Shown here: positions 56,932 through 64,000 of the stretch, one piece after another
Layout: every line of letters starts with the position of its first letter
Numbering within the stretch: position 1 is the stretch's first letter
DNA from: Mucilaginibacter aurantiaciroseus
GTDB taxonomy: Bacteria > Bacteroidota > Bacteroidia > Sphingobacteriales > Sphingobacteriaceae
Length of the DNA: 64,000 nucleotides
Assembly (NCBI RefSeq): GCF_024055595.1
Contig: NZ_JAMXOF010000001.1
Coordinates: forward strand, 1,612,001-1,676,000
Reading direction: 5' to 3'
Program-made: the position numbers and the translations under genes
The notes under the pieces: generated by a model
What the model was told of the DNA's origin: nothing
What the model saw: only the letters and a program-made list of their open reading frames with translations
Database searches by the model: none

Positions 56932-58845
56932 ATGAATATTGTTGCTGAGCAATCCACCATACCGGAACTGATCCGTAATATTGTTGCGAACATACATCCC
57001 GAAAGCCATACGTTTCTGATCCACAAGGTAAAAGATACCTGGGTAGAAATTTCCTACAAACAAGCGCTCGAGAAGATCGACGCCATATCTGCCTGGTTCA
57101 TCAACATCGGCATCCAAAAAGACGACAGGCTTGCACTAATCATCGAGAACGGCCCCGATTACATTTATTACGACCAGGCCCTGCAGCAACTTGGTGCGGT
57201 AAATACATCCATTTATCCCACCCTGTCCGAGGCCGAAATCGAATACATCCTAAACGATTCGGAAGCGCGCATCATACTTGTCGGTAACCCCTTCCTGTTC
57301 CGTAAGGTGTTAAAGATCGCCAATAACTGCAAATCGCTTATCCGTATCATTCCTGCCTTTGAAGGTTTCGAAAAGTTTAGCGATGCTGTGCAACTGAATG
57401 CGGGTGTGGTTGGCTTTAAACAGGTTATTGAAGAAGGCTTGACCATGGTTAACGGCAAACGTTCGGCTATAAACGCCGCCCGCGAAGCTATCCTGCCTAC
57501 CGATCTCTCTTGTTTGATCTATACATCGGGCACCACAGGCACGCCAAAGGGTGTGATGCTTACCCACCATAACCTAACCGAAAATTGCAGGGTTAGCCTG
57601 TACCAGATCCCTATTATTGATAAAGACGATATGTTCCTGTCTTTCCTGCCGCTATCGCACGTGTTTGAGCGTACAGCAACATACTATATTTGTATGAACA
57701 AGGGTTCTACCATCGCCTTCGCGCAAAGCCTGGAGCTTTTAGCTAAGAATATGGCCGAGGTTAAGCCAACCGTAATGTGCTGCGTACCGCGCTTACTGGA
57801 GCGCATCCACGACCGCGCCATGAAGAATGGCCTGGCAGCCGGCGGTATGAAGACTAAGATCTTTAACTGGGCGCTAAAAATTGGCCAGGAGTATAGGTTG
57901 GCGAATGAAGCCGGCAAAAAACCGGGCATCATTCTAAGTGCCGAGCAAAAGCTGGCTAACAAACTGGTATTCAGTAAAATTAAGGAGAAAACGGGCGGCC
58001 GCTTAAAGGTATTACTATCCGGTGGTGGCGCGTTACCTAAAAACGTGGGTGAGTTTTTTGGCAATATTGATATTAAATTACTGGAGGGTTTTGGATTGAC
58101 CGAAACCTCACCAATCATGTCCATCACGGAGCATAAGCGCATCATTTACGGTACCGTAGGCCGCATCATCCCGGGCATTGAGGTAGGCATCCAGAATGTG
58201 GATACCAAAAAGATCTACACCAAACAAACCTATGATAACTTTAACCCGAATTTAGAAACAGAAGAGGGCGAGATCATCGTGCGCGGGCATTGTGTGATGA
58301 AAGGTTACTGGAAAAAGCCCGAAGAAACCGCCGCGGTTATTGATGCTGATGGCTGGTTCCATACCGGTGACATTGGCCGCTTCTTTAGAGGGAACCTGCA
58401 AATTACCGACAGGCTGAAGAACATGCTGGTAAATGCTTATGGTAAAAACGTTTACCCTACCCCGGTAGAGAACACTTACCTGAAAAGCCCAAAAATTGAA
58501 CAGGTATTTTTAATTGGCGATAAGCGCGAATACATTACCGCCATATTGGTGCCGAGCCGCGAAACCCTGCAGGAAACCTTTAAAATGGGCGATGATTTCT
58601 TTGAAAAATCTGACGTATTTATTAAAGACAAAGAAATTGTAGACTGGATAAACCAGGATGTAAAAAAATTCTCTAACGAGCTGGCAAAATTCGAACGCAT
58701 CAAAAATTTCAAGGTAAAACGCACACCTTTTAGCATGGAAGCGGGCGAGATAACCCCTACCCTTAAAGCAAAACGCAAGGTGATTGAGAAGAAATACGCG
58801 GAAGCGATAGATGAATTATATTTAGAAGAAGAAGAAAAAGAATAA
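56932..58845 (+). CDS. Long-chain fatty-acid-CoA ligase (AMP-forming)
   Basis: 637 residues of the ANL superfamily. The AMP-binding P-loop-like motif LIYTSGTTGTPKGVMLTHHN (about 196-215), the adenylate segment LLEGFGLTETSP, and the hinge TGDIGRFFRGNLQITDRLKN with the C-terminal Lys region are present. Length and the SFLPLSHVFERTATYYICM segment resemble the FadD15/AMP-dependent synthetase type found in Bacteroidota. Activates free fatty acids for degradation or lipid synthesis. Single gene. Confidence 0.92.
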   Translation: MNIVAEQSTIPELIRNIVANIHPESHTFLIHKVKDTWVEISYKQALEKIDAISAWFINIGIQKDDRLALIIENGPDYIYYDQALQQLGAVNTSIYPTLSEAEIEYILNDSEARIILVGNPFLFRKVLKIANNCKSLIRIIPAFEGFEKFSDAVQLNAGVVGFKQVIEEGLTMVNGKRSAINAAREAILPTDLSCLIYTSGTTGTPKGVMLTHHNLTENCRVSLYQIPIIDKDDMFLSFLPLSHVFERTATYYICMNKGSTIAFAQSLELLAKNMAEVKPTVMCCVPRLLERIHDRAMKNGLAAGGMKTKIFNWALKIGQEYRLANEAGKKPGIILSAEQKLANKLVFSKIKEKTGGRLKVLLSGGGALPKNVGEFFGNIDIKLLEGFGLTETSPIMSITEHKRIIYGTVGRIIPGIEVGIQNVDTKKIYTKQTYDNFNPNLETEEGEIIVRGHCVMKGYWKKPEETAAVIDADGWFHTGDIGRFFRGNLQITDRLKNMLVNAYGKNVYPTPVENTYLKSPKIEQVFLIGDKREYITAILVPSRETLQETFKMGDDFFEKSDVFIKDKEIVDWINQDVKKFSNELAKFERIKNFKVKRTPFSMEAGEITPTLKAKRKVIEKKYAEAIDELYLEEEEKE

Positions 58846-58848
58846 AAT

Positions 58849-59148
58849 GAGGTTGGTTTAAAAATCAATAACGAACATCTTGAGGAAATAAGCAAGCTTG
58901 CGAAAAGACAGATTGACTTGTTGATTTAAACTAAAGCTGAAGCGATAGCTAAGGAATTTGACAATGACAATGACAAAGAAAGGATTGAACGTTATAAGCT
59001 TTCTATAGATAATATGTTAAAACTAATTAGCAAGGGCACTGCAATACATCCAAGTTTGATTGCTCCAGAAAATGTTTCTAATCTTTTCCCCGAATATAAA
59101 AACTTGAATTTGATAAAATCAAAAACTAAAAAGATTTCAAATGAATAG
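58849..59148 (+). pseudogene. Broken gene with in-frame stop
   Basis: Immediately after the ligase stop the frame reads NEVGLKINNEHLEEISKLAK, RQIDLLI, a TAA, then TKAEAIAKEFDNDNDKERIE, RYKLSIDNMLKLISKGTAIH and PSLIAPENVSNLFPEYKNLN, ending IKSKTKKISNE before a stop at 59146. It has no start codon, a stop at about codon 28, and lower GC than its neighbours. It is helical and charged. Probably a laterally gained or decayed hypothetical gene. Confidence 0.6.
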
Positions 59149-60159
59149 CTAATTAACTTTTCTCGGTGTAAACTTCCAAAAATCTTTTAAAACACCGGGG
59201 TTGCCTGTGCCCACGTAACCAATGTCATCAATGGCAAAACTCACCATATCGTAACGGCTTTCGCCGGGGAAAACGGTTATTTTGGCCCATCTATCATTGT
59301 CGGTATCATACCTGAACCAATCGTCGGCAGTGGCGTCAACGGTCGATCCAAAACCTATGTAGCCATAATTATCTATAGCAAACTGACCTGAAAACGCCCG
59401 CCCTTTGCCAGTAAAATCGGCTTTCTTTGTCCACTTATCTGTAGCCGGGTCGTATTGCCAAAAGTCTTTTGCTGCTATTTCCGGGGAAGTACCGCCTGTG
59501 CCGGCATATCCCTTGCCACCAATTGCAAATGCCGCCACGCCAAAACTACCTGTGCCGGGGTAATCTGTAACGCGTGTCCATTTGTCTGTACTCGCATTGT
59601 ATTTCCAAAAATCTTTAAAATTTGTATTGTAAGCGTTATCGGTACCCAGGCCCATGTAGCCGGTGCCGTTTATTTCAAAAGCGATAACATTCTCGCGCTC
59701 GCCGCCTGCAAAATCTGCTTTGCGGGTCCATTTATCGGTAGCAGGGTCATATTCCCAAAAATCATTGTTTTGGGGAATTTCATCGCCCGGGGTTGCAAGT
59801 CGCTGGCCGTAGCCGGTACCTACATAGCCTTTGCCGTTAATTGCAAATCCCCTGATATACTCAGCAGCCTGGCCCGGGTAATCGGCTTTTTGTGTCCATT
59901 TATCTGTTTTGGGGTCGTATTCCCAAAAATCGTCAATCAATTGCGAATTAAAACCACTCGCCGCGTTTCCACCCAATATATATCCTTTACCTCCTATGGT
60001 AAACCCAAACGAGCGCACCCGGCCCATTCCGGCAAAATCGCCCAGCCTTGTCCAGTAACCGGGCAACCCATTTGCAGAGTTCGGCACAAAGGGTTTATCT
60101 TTTTTGCAGGAAATTAATGTTGATACTACTAAAAGTAATATGCAGGCTTTTTTAAACAT
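59149..60159 (-). CDS. Kelch-repeat lipoprotein
   Basis: 336 residues; signal KACILLLVVSTLISC with Cys19 as lipid site. Six Kelch-like repeats, each with a GKGY-x-G-G-x word and a DFWEYDPATDKWTRKADF-type word (DDFWEYDPKTDKWTQKADYP, NDFWEYDPATDKWTRKADF, KDFWKYNASTDKWTRVTDYP, KDFWQYDPATDKWTKKADF), form a beta-propeller. Surface- or periplasm-exposed. Function unknown; Kelch propellers bind proteins or sugars. Confidence 0.86.
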   Translation of the reverse strand: MFKKACILLLVVSTLISCKKDKPFVPNSANGLPGYWTRLGDFAGMGRVRSFGFTIGGKGYILGGNAASGFNSQLIDDFWEYDPKTDKWTQKADYPGQAAEYIRGFAINGKGYVGTGYGQRLATPGDEIPQNNDFWEYDPATDKWTRKADFAGGERENVIAFEINGTGYMGLGTDNAYNTNFKDFWKYNASTDKWTRVTDYPGTGSFGVAAFAIGGKGYAGTGGTSPEIAAKDFWQYDPATDKWTKKADFTGKGRAFSGQFAIDNYGYIGFGSTVDATADDWFRYDTDNDRWAKITVFPGESRYDMVSFAIDDIGYVGTGNPGVLKDFWKFTPRKVN

Positions 60160-60240
60160 ATAAATGGTGACTATGTAAATATAACATTTACATTTTACAC
60201 ATCAATATATACGCTAAAGAATGATATTCAGTTGCTTGTG

Positions 60241-60861
60241 CTATTTATTAAGCAGATCCTGGAACAGATCAATAAACTTGCCCACGTGGCGGCCATCAGC
60301 CAACCCATGATGCACCGTTACGGATACGGGCATCAGCTTTTTGCCATCTACCTCGGTCACTTTACCTAACGATACCTTGGGCATGCTATCCTTAAAAGAA
60401 AAACTGCGGGCATGGGTTAAGCCCGTAAAATTTACCCAAGGGATGGCTGATACATGCAGCACGTTGTAAACCATACGTAACTCAAGCCCAGGGTTAGCTT
60501 TAACGCGCTCCAGTTCCTTTTGCGCATCGGCAACAAATTCGCTGAAGTTGGGCTTGTAATCTACATATGAGAAGCCGAAAGTCGTGTCGGGCTTAGCCAC
60601 TGTAGTTGAGCAGTTGATGGTATCGTACAGAAAGATCTCGCCATCCTCCACACGATATTTAAACGCTTCGATGGTATTGCCGGCCTCTAAAATAGCATGT
60701 AGGTAATACAGGAAGAAAGATACGCCCTGCTCCTTCGCCATTTTGTAAGCAATGGTGACATCTACATTTACGGTAGCGCCAAAAAGGGGTTCTTCGAAAC
60801 TGTTAAAAAATTCAAAATGAGCTTTACGGTACCAGGTATCCAGGTCTATCTTTGTTTTCAT
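60241..60861 (-). CDS. Chloramphenicol acetyltransferase-like protein
   Basis: 206 residues of the CAT fold. The catalytic motif SVTVHHGLADGRHVGKFIDL has His in HH-x3-DG; MFMRMVYN-like strands and PWVNFTGLTHARSFS are present, and the N-terminal DLDTWYRKAHFEFFNSFEEP with FGATVNVDVT follows the CAT layout. Many chromosomal CAT-like proteins in Bacteroidota do not act on chloramphenicol, so resistance cannot be inferred. It follows a HAD gene in the same direction with a 6-bp gap. Confidence 0.85.
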   Translation of the reverse strand: MKTKIDLDTWYRKAHFEFFNSFEEPLFGATVNVDVTIAYKMAKEQGVSFFLYYLHAILEAGNTIEAFKYRVEDGEIFLYDTINCSTTVAKPDTTFGFSYVDYKPNFSEFVADAQKELERVKANPGLELRMVYNVLHVSAIPWVNFTGLTHARSFSFKDSMPKVSLGKVTEVDGKKLMPVSVTVHHGLADGRHVGKFIDLFQDLLNK

Positions 60862-60867
60862 ACTAAA

Positions 60868-61551
60868 TTATAGATACGCTAAAATGTCTTTAATGGTAAC
60901 TGCGCTTTTAAAACGCTCGTTATCTATACTGTCTTCAATTTGCTCGTGCGCCCAGGTAATGTGGTAAGGCACATGCACGGCGTGGCCGCCAATATTCAGC
61001 ACCGGCATAATATCGCTTTTGAGCGAATTGCCTACCATCAACAATTCATCGGGCCGGATATCCAGGTGTTTGATCAGCTTCAAATAATTGGCATCATCCT
61101 TCTCGCTCATGATCTCGATATGGTGAAAGTAAGGGCTTAGTCCCGATTTTTTAAGTTTGCGCTCCTGGTCCAGCAGGTCGCCTTTGGTAGCTACTACCAG
61201 GCGGTATTTGCCTTTTAGTTTTTCGAGCACTTCCTCCACACCATCCAATAACTCGATAGGTTGGTTTAGCATCTGCTTGCCCAAGTCTATGATCTGGTTC
61301 ACTATCGCAATGCTCAGTGTGTTTTGGGTGATGTTCATGGCGGCTTCTAACATCGAAAGGATGAAGCCTTTTATGCCGTAACCGTAAAGGCCAAGATTAT
61401 TAATTTCTATCTTTAAAAGTTCGCGCTGTAACTCATGCTCTGATGCGTATTGCTGCAACAGGATGCAAAACTGCTCTTCGGTTTGCCTAAAATAGGGCTC
61501 GTTCACCCAAAGGGTATCATCGGCATCAAACGCGATAACTTTTATGTTCAT
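60868..61551 (-). CDS. HAD-superfamily phosphatase
   Basis: 227 residues. The nucleophile motif AFDADDTLWVNE (Asp-x-Asp) is at about 7-18; VATKGDLLDQERKLKKSG is motif II-like; DELLMVGNSLKSDIMPVLN is motif IV with two Asp. The cap domain is a helical type C1. Substrate unknown. It is transcribed with the CAT-like gene. Confidence 0.88.
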   Translation of the reverse strand: MNIKVIAFDADDTLWVNEPYFRQTEEQFCILLQQYASEHELQRELLKIEINNLGLYGYGIKGFILSMLEAAMNITQNTLSIAIVNQIIDLGKQMLNQPIELLDGVEEVLEKLKGKYRLVVATKGDLLDQERKLKKSGLSPYFHHIEIMSEKDDANYLKLIKHLDIRPDELLMVGNSLKSDIMPVLNIGGHAVHVPYHITWAHEQIEDSIDNERFKSAVTIKDILAYL

Positions 61552-61584
61552 GGGTGCGAAGTTAAGGAATTAGTGTAAAATTAC

Positions 61585-61650
61585 GTGTCATAGTGAGCTT
61601 GTAGAACCATTTACAAAGCGCTTAAGTCTTCTACAGGCTTAGACTAACAC
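61585..61650. repeat. Dispersed inverted repeat, family A (diverged)
   Basis: GTGTCATAGTGAGCTTGTAGAACC and GTCTTCTACAGGCTTAGACTAACAC at the ends fit the family A plan with changes (GTAGAA for GTCGAA, matched by TTCTAC on the other arm, a compensatory pair of changes). It lies between divergent HAD and lysS genes. Confidence 0.75.
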
Positions 61651-61733
61651 ACCTATTTGTATGTTGCATTTCACTCTGTGTCAATTCTCATATCTAACAT
61701 CTCAAATCCCATACATATCTCACCTAAAAATCC

Positions 61734-61741
61734 TATTTTTG
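61734..61741 (+). promoter_or_regulatory. Probable -7 promoter box of lysS
   Basis: TATTTTTG fits TAnnTTTG, 27 bp upstream of the lysS ATG at 61769. Confidence 0.55.
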
Positions 61742-61768
61742 CAGCCTTAATAAATACCCTTTTACAAT

Positions 61769-63490
61769 ATGAGTATTGCACTATCCGAACAGGAAATTAT
61801 ACGTCGCGAATCTTTACAAAAATTACGCGAACTGGGCATAAACCCCTATCCTGCCGAAGCTTATGATGTGACCGCGTGGGCACAGGACATTAATGACAAT
61901 TTTGAAGCTACCCCGGATAGGTATAAACAGGTTACCATAGCCGGCCGCATCATGACGCGCCGTATTATGGGCAACGCTTCCTTTTTTGAAGTACAGGATA
62001 GTACCGGCCGCGTGCAGATCTACATCAAACGCGATGATATTTGCCCCGATGAAGATAAAACCCTTTACAATATTGTATTTAAAAAGCTTTTAGATATTGG
62101 CGATTACGTGGGCATTAAAGGCTACGTTTTTTTAACCCAAACGGGCGAGATCTCGGTACATACCCAGGAGCTTACCGTGCTTTCCAAAGCACTTAAACCA
62201 CTGCCTGTTGTAAAACGCGAGGAAGATGGTACCATCCACGATGGTTTTACCGACCCCGAAATGCGTTACCGCCAGCGTTATGTGGATTTGACCGTTAACC
62301 CCGAATACAAGAACATATTCATCAACCGCTCTAAGGTGATCACCGCTATGCGTAATTACTTTAACGGCCAGGGTTGGATGGAGGTAGAAACGCCTATCCT
62401 GCAACCTATCCACGGTGGCGCTGCTGCCCGCCCGTTCACCACGCACCACAACACGCTGGATATGCCACTATTTTTGCGTATTGCTAATGAGCTTTACCTA
62501 AAACGCCTTATTGTAGCGGGTTTTGATGGCGTATACGAGTTTGGCAAGATGTTCCGTAACGAGGGTATGGACCGTACCCACAACCCGGAGTTTACCGCCA
62601 TGGAGATCTATGTAGCTTATAAAGACTATATCTGGATGATGGCTATGGTGGAGGAGTGTTTAGAGACTGTTGCTAAAGCTGTACACGGCATTCCGGTGGT
62701 GCAGGTTGGCCAAAATGAGATAAACTTTGCAGGCCCTTACGAGAAATTATCGATGTACGATTCTATCCTGAAATATACCGGCATTGATGTATCCGCCATG
62801 AACGAAGAAGGCTTGCGTAAGGTTTGTACTGAGTTGGCTATTGAAGTAAATGCCAGTATGGGTAAAGGCAAACTGATAGACGAGATTTTTAGCACCAAAG
62901 TTGAGCACAACCTGATCCAGCCGACATACATCACCGATTACCCTATCGAGATGACGCCGCTTGCTAAAAAGCACCGTACAAAAGACGGTTTGGTAGAGCG
63001 TTTCGAACTGTTTGTGAATGGTAAAGAGATCGCTAATGCCTATTCGGAATTAAATGACCCTATTGACCAGCGCGAGCGTTTGGAAGAGCAGTTGATATTA
63101 GCCGGCCGTGGCGATGATGAGGCCATGGCGATGGACGACGACTTTTTGCGTTCATTGGAATACGGTATGCCGCCAACATCAGGCCTTGGTATTGGTATCG
63201 ACCGTTTGGTGATGCTGATGACCAACCAAAGCACTATCCAGGAAGTATTGTTCTTCCCGCAAATGCGTGCCGAATACAAAGCTAAAGTAGCATCATCTGA
63301 TGATTTTGTAAACGCAGGCGTACCTGCCGAATGGGTTCCTGTACTTAACAAAATGGGCTTCAACACCGTTGAAGAATTAAAAGCAGGCAACCCCAACAAA
63401 GTATTTAACGACCTTGGCGGCATGCGCAAAAAAATGAAACTGGAAATAGCTATGCCTGCAAAAGAAGCGGTGATGGCTTGGTTTGAATAG
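61769..63490 (+). CDS. lysS: Lysyl-tRNA synthetase, class II
   Basis: 573 residues. The OB-fold anticodon domain is at about 55-150 (TIAGRIMTRRIMGNASFFEV and QIYIKRDD). Class II motifs: motif 2 FRNEGMDRTHNPEFTAMEIY, and motif 3 SGLGIGIDRLVMLMTN. The 70 residues at the C-terminus after the motif 3 region (FVNAGVPAEWVPVLNKMGFN) are an extension that has a helix-hairpin-like LGGMRKKMK segment, found in some Bacteroidota LysS. Strong terminator at 63507-63546. Confidence 0.95.
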   Translation: MSIALSEQEIIRRESLQKLRELGINPYPAEAYDVTAWAQDINDNFEATPDRYKQVTIAGRIMTRRIMGNASFFEVQDSTGRVQIYIKRDDICPDEDKTLYNIVFKKLLDIGDYVGIKGYVFLTQTGEISVHTQELTVLSKALKPLPVVKREEDGTIHDGFTDPEMRYRQRYVDLTVNPEYKNIFINRSKVITAMRNYFNGQGWMEVETPILQPIHGGAAARPFTTHHNTLDMPLFLRIANELYLKRLIVAGFDGVYEFGKMFRNEGMDRTHNPEFTAMEIYVAYKDYIWMMAMVEECLETVAKAVHGIPVVQVGQNEINFAGPYEKLSMYDSILKYTGIDVSAMNEEGLRKVCTELAIEVNASMGKGKLIDEIFSTKVEHNLIQPTYITDYPIEMTPLAKKHRTKDGLVERFELFVNGKEIANAYSELNDPIDQRERLEEQLILAGRGDDEAMAMDDDFLRSLEYGMPPTSGLGIGIDRLVMLMTNQSTIQEVLFFPQMRAEYKAKVASSDDFVNAGVPAEWVPVLNKMGFNTVEELKAGNPNKVFNDLGGMRKKMKLEIAMPAKEAVMAWFE

Positions 63491-63506
63491 AAATAAAACC
63501 CGATAT

Positions 63507-63546
63507 AACAGAAAAGGACGCTGAAATCAGCGTCCTTTTCTGTTTA
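63507..63546 (+). terminator. Rho-independent terminator of lysS
   Basis: AACAGAAAAGGACGCTGA and TCAGCGTCCTTTTCTGTT are perfect complements, forming one of the strongest stems in the window. Confidence 0.88.
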
Positions 63547-63559
63547 CCCTATCCGCAAG

Positions 63560-63654
63560 TTATTGCGAGGAGCGATAGCGACGTAACAAACCTCTACTTA
63601 CAAAGCCGCAGACCGATCTATCGAAGATTGCTTCTTGCCTCGCAGCAATGACGG
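63560..63654. repeat. Dispersed inverted repeat, family B
   Basis: TTATTGCGAGGAGCGATAGCG at the left and CCTCGCAGCAATGACGG at the right, with an inserted GCA in the right arm. The interior has GAAGATTGCTTC, as in 33763-33856. Confidence 0.75.
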
Positions 63655-63765
63655 GGCGTAAATTAACCCAATACCCACGTCTCTTAACAAAAAGATAAAG
63701 GGAATGAAACTTTCAATTAATAGTAGTTGTTGAATTTTATAGCGGACACACTATAATTGAATACC

Positions 63766-64000
63766 ATGACAAATTCTATCCTTGAAATAACCGACAGCGA
63801 ATACCTGATAAAACTTAACAGGAGTAATTTTGACCTTTCATTTATCCGCAGCCTGCTTAAAATGGTTGAGGTATCTAAACCTGCGAAAGCTAAATTGAAC
63901 GATGCCGACAGCGGTTTTTATAACCACATTGTCGACAGGCACATCGAGCCATCAGAAGGTCACTCGTCTGAGCCTGATTATTACAGCAACCTCGACGAGA
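63766..64000 (+). CDS. Unknown protein, N-terminal part (3' end outside window)
   Basis: A frame beginning MTNSILEITDSEYLIKLNRS continues without a stop to the window end with FDLSFIRSLLKMVEVSKPAK and FYNHIVDRHIEPSEGHSSEP. About 78 residues are visible, acidic and helical, soluble, without a signal peptide. I do not recognise it; the length and style recall small antitoxin-like proteins, but there is no partner in view. Confidence 0.5.
   Translation, partial: MTNSILEITDSEYLIKLNRSNFDLSFIRSLLKMVEVSKPAKAKLNDADSGFYNHIVDRHIEPSEGHSSEPDYYSNLDE

Noticed and set aside
60241..60861. Chloramphenicol resistance determinant
   Set aside because: The CAT fold and catalytic His are present, but nothing links it to resistance or to a mobile element; it is a chromosomal gene next to a HAD phosphatase.
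1..64000. tRNA, rRNA or riboswitch genes
   Set aside because: I saw no cloverleaf with GTTCGA-type loops, no rRNA core sequences, and no recognisable FMN, TPP or cobalamin riboswitch, although a covariance-model search could still find small RNAs.

Overview
The window comes from a member of the Bacteroidota, most likely Sphingobacteriaceae (Mucilaginibacter/Pedobacter-like). The signs are moderate GC, many -7 promoter boxes of the form TAnnTTTG close to start codons, few Shine-Dalgarno sequences, the futalosine menaquinone gene mqnC, an Mpl ligase, type-B L31, a two-domain IDH, many short secreted lipoproteins, and many short self-complementary intergenic repeats. The genus is an inference. 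I see no prophage, CRISPR array, intact insertion sequence, tRNA or rRNA.

Layout. 0-5.3 kb: end of dihydroorotase, a WYL-regulator/AHSA1/GyrI-like group, a DUF2007-zinc-ribbon protein, glycosylasparaginase and CutC. 5.4-13.7 kb: a 938-residue gluzincin-propeller-outer-membrane-barrel protein, the HscA chaperone, a secreted protein with a TTG start, a TPR protein and riboflavin synthase. 13.7-20.6 kb: a possible 41-residue gene, an SRPBCC protein, NUDIX, biotin carboxylase, nuoB-nuoA, a flavoprotein divergent from nuoA with overlapping start codons, a repeat-rich gap and a dihaem cytochrome. 20.6-28 kb: an SDR, a decayed gene, topoisomerase IB, threonine aldolase, three tandem secreted paralogues of unknown function and an AI-2E-type permease. 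28-35 kb: IDH, purK-purE-tatA, YqgE, pdxH-nuoC-nuoD. 35-39.4 kb: an ECF sigma factor beside a membrane-anchored trypsin-like protease whose N-terminus looks like an anti-sigma domain, three tandem Lys/Asp/Thr-rich mini-lipoproteins, and two tiny membrane proteins around a perfect 20-bp hairpin. 39.4-53.5 kb: a ModF-like double ATPase, mqnC, scpB, mpl, a universal stress protein, prmA, tpiA, a GlmU-like protein, rpmE2, a beta-helix lipoprotein and methylmalonyl-CoA epimerase. 53.7-64 kb: iscS-iscU-iscA, a flavodoxin-fold reductase, acyl-CoA ligase, a broken gene, a Kelch lipoprotein, a CAT-like acyltransferase, a HAD phosphatase, lysS and the start of an unknown gene.

How the genes work together. 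Respiration is supplied by complex I subunits (nuoA, B, C and D, split over two loci 15 kb apart), menaquinone synthesis (mqnC) and a c-type cytochrome. Fe-S clusters for complex I would come from IscSUA, whose IscU carries the LPPVK motif that HscA binds; hscA lies 45 kb away. Central metabolism includes icd, tpiA, accC and the epimerase. Nucleotide and cofactor synthesis includes pyrC, purE/K, ribE and pdxH.

The least explained material is the repeats (at least six families, one nested in another, one supplying the nuoD start codon and one a stop codon), the tandem secreted families at 25-27 kb and 37-38 kb, and the sigma/protease pair. I did not find a clear multi-gene defence or mobile system.
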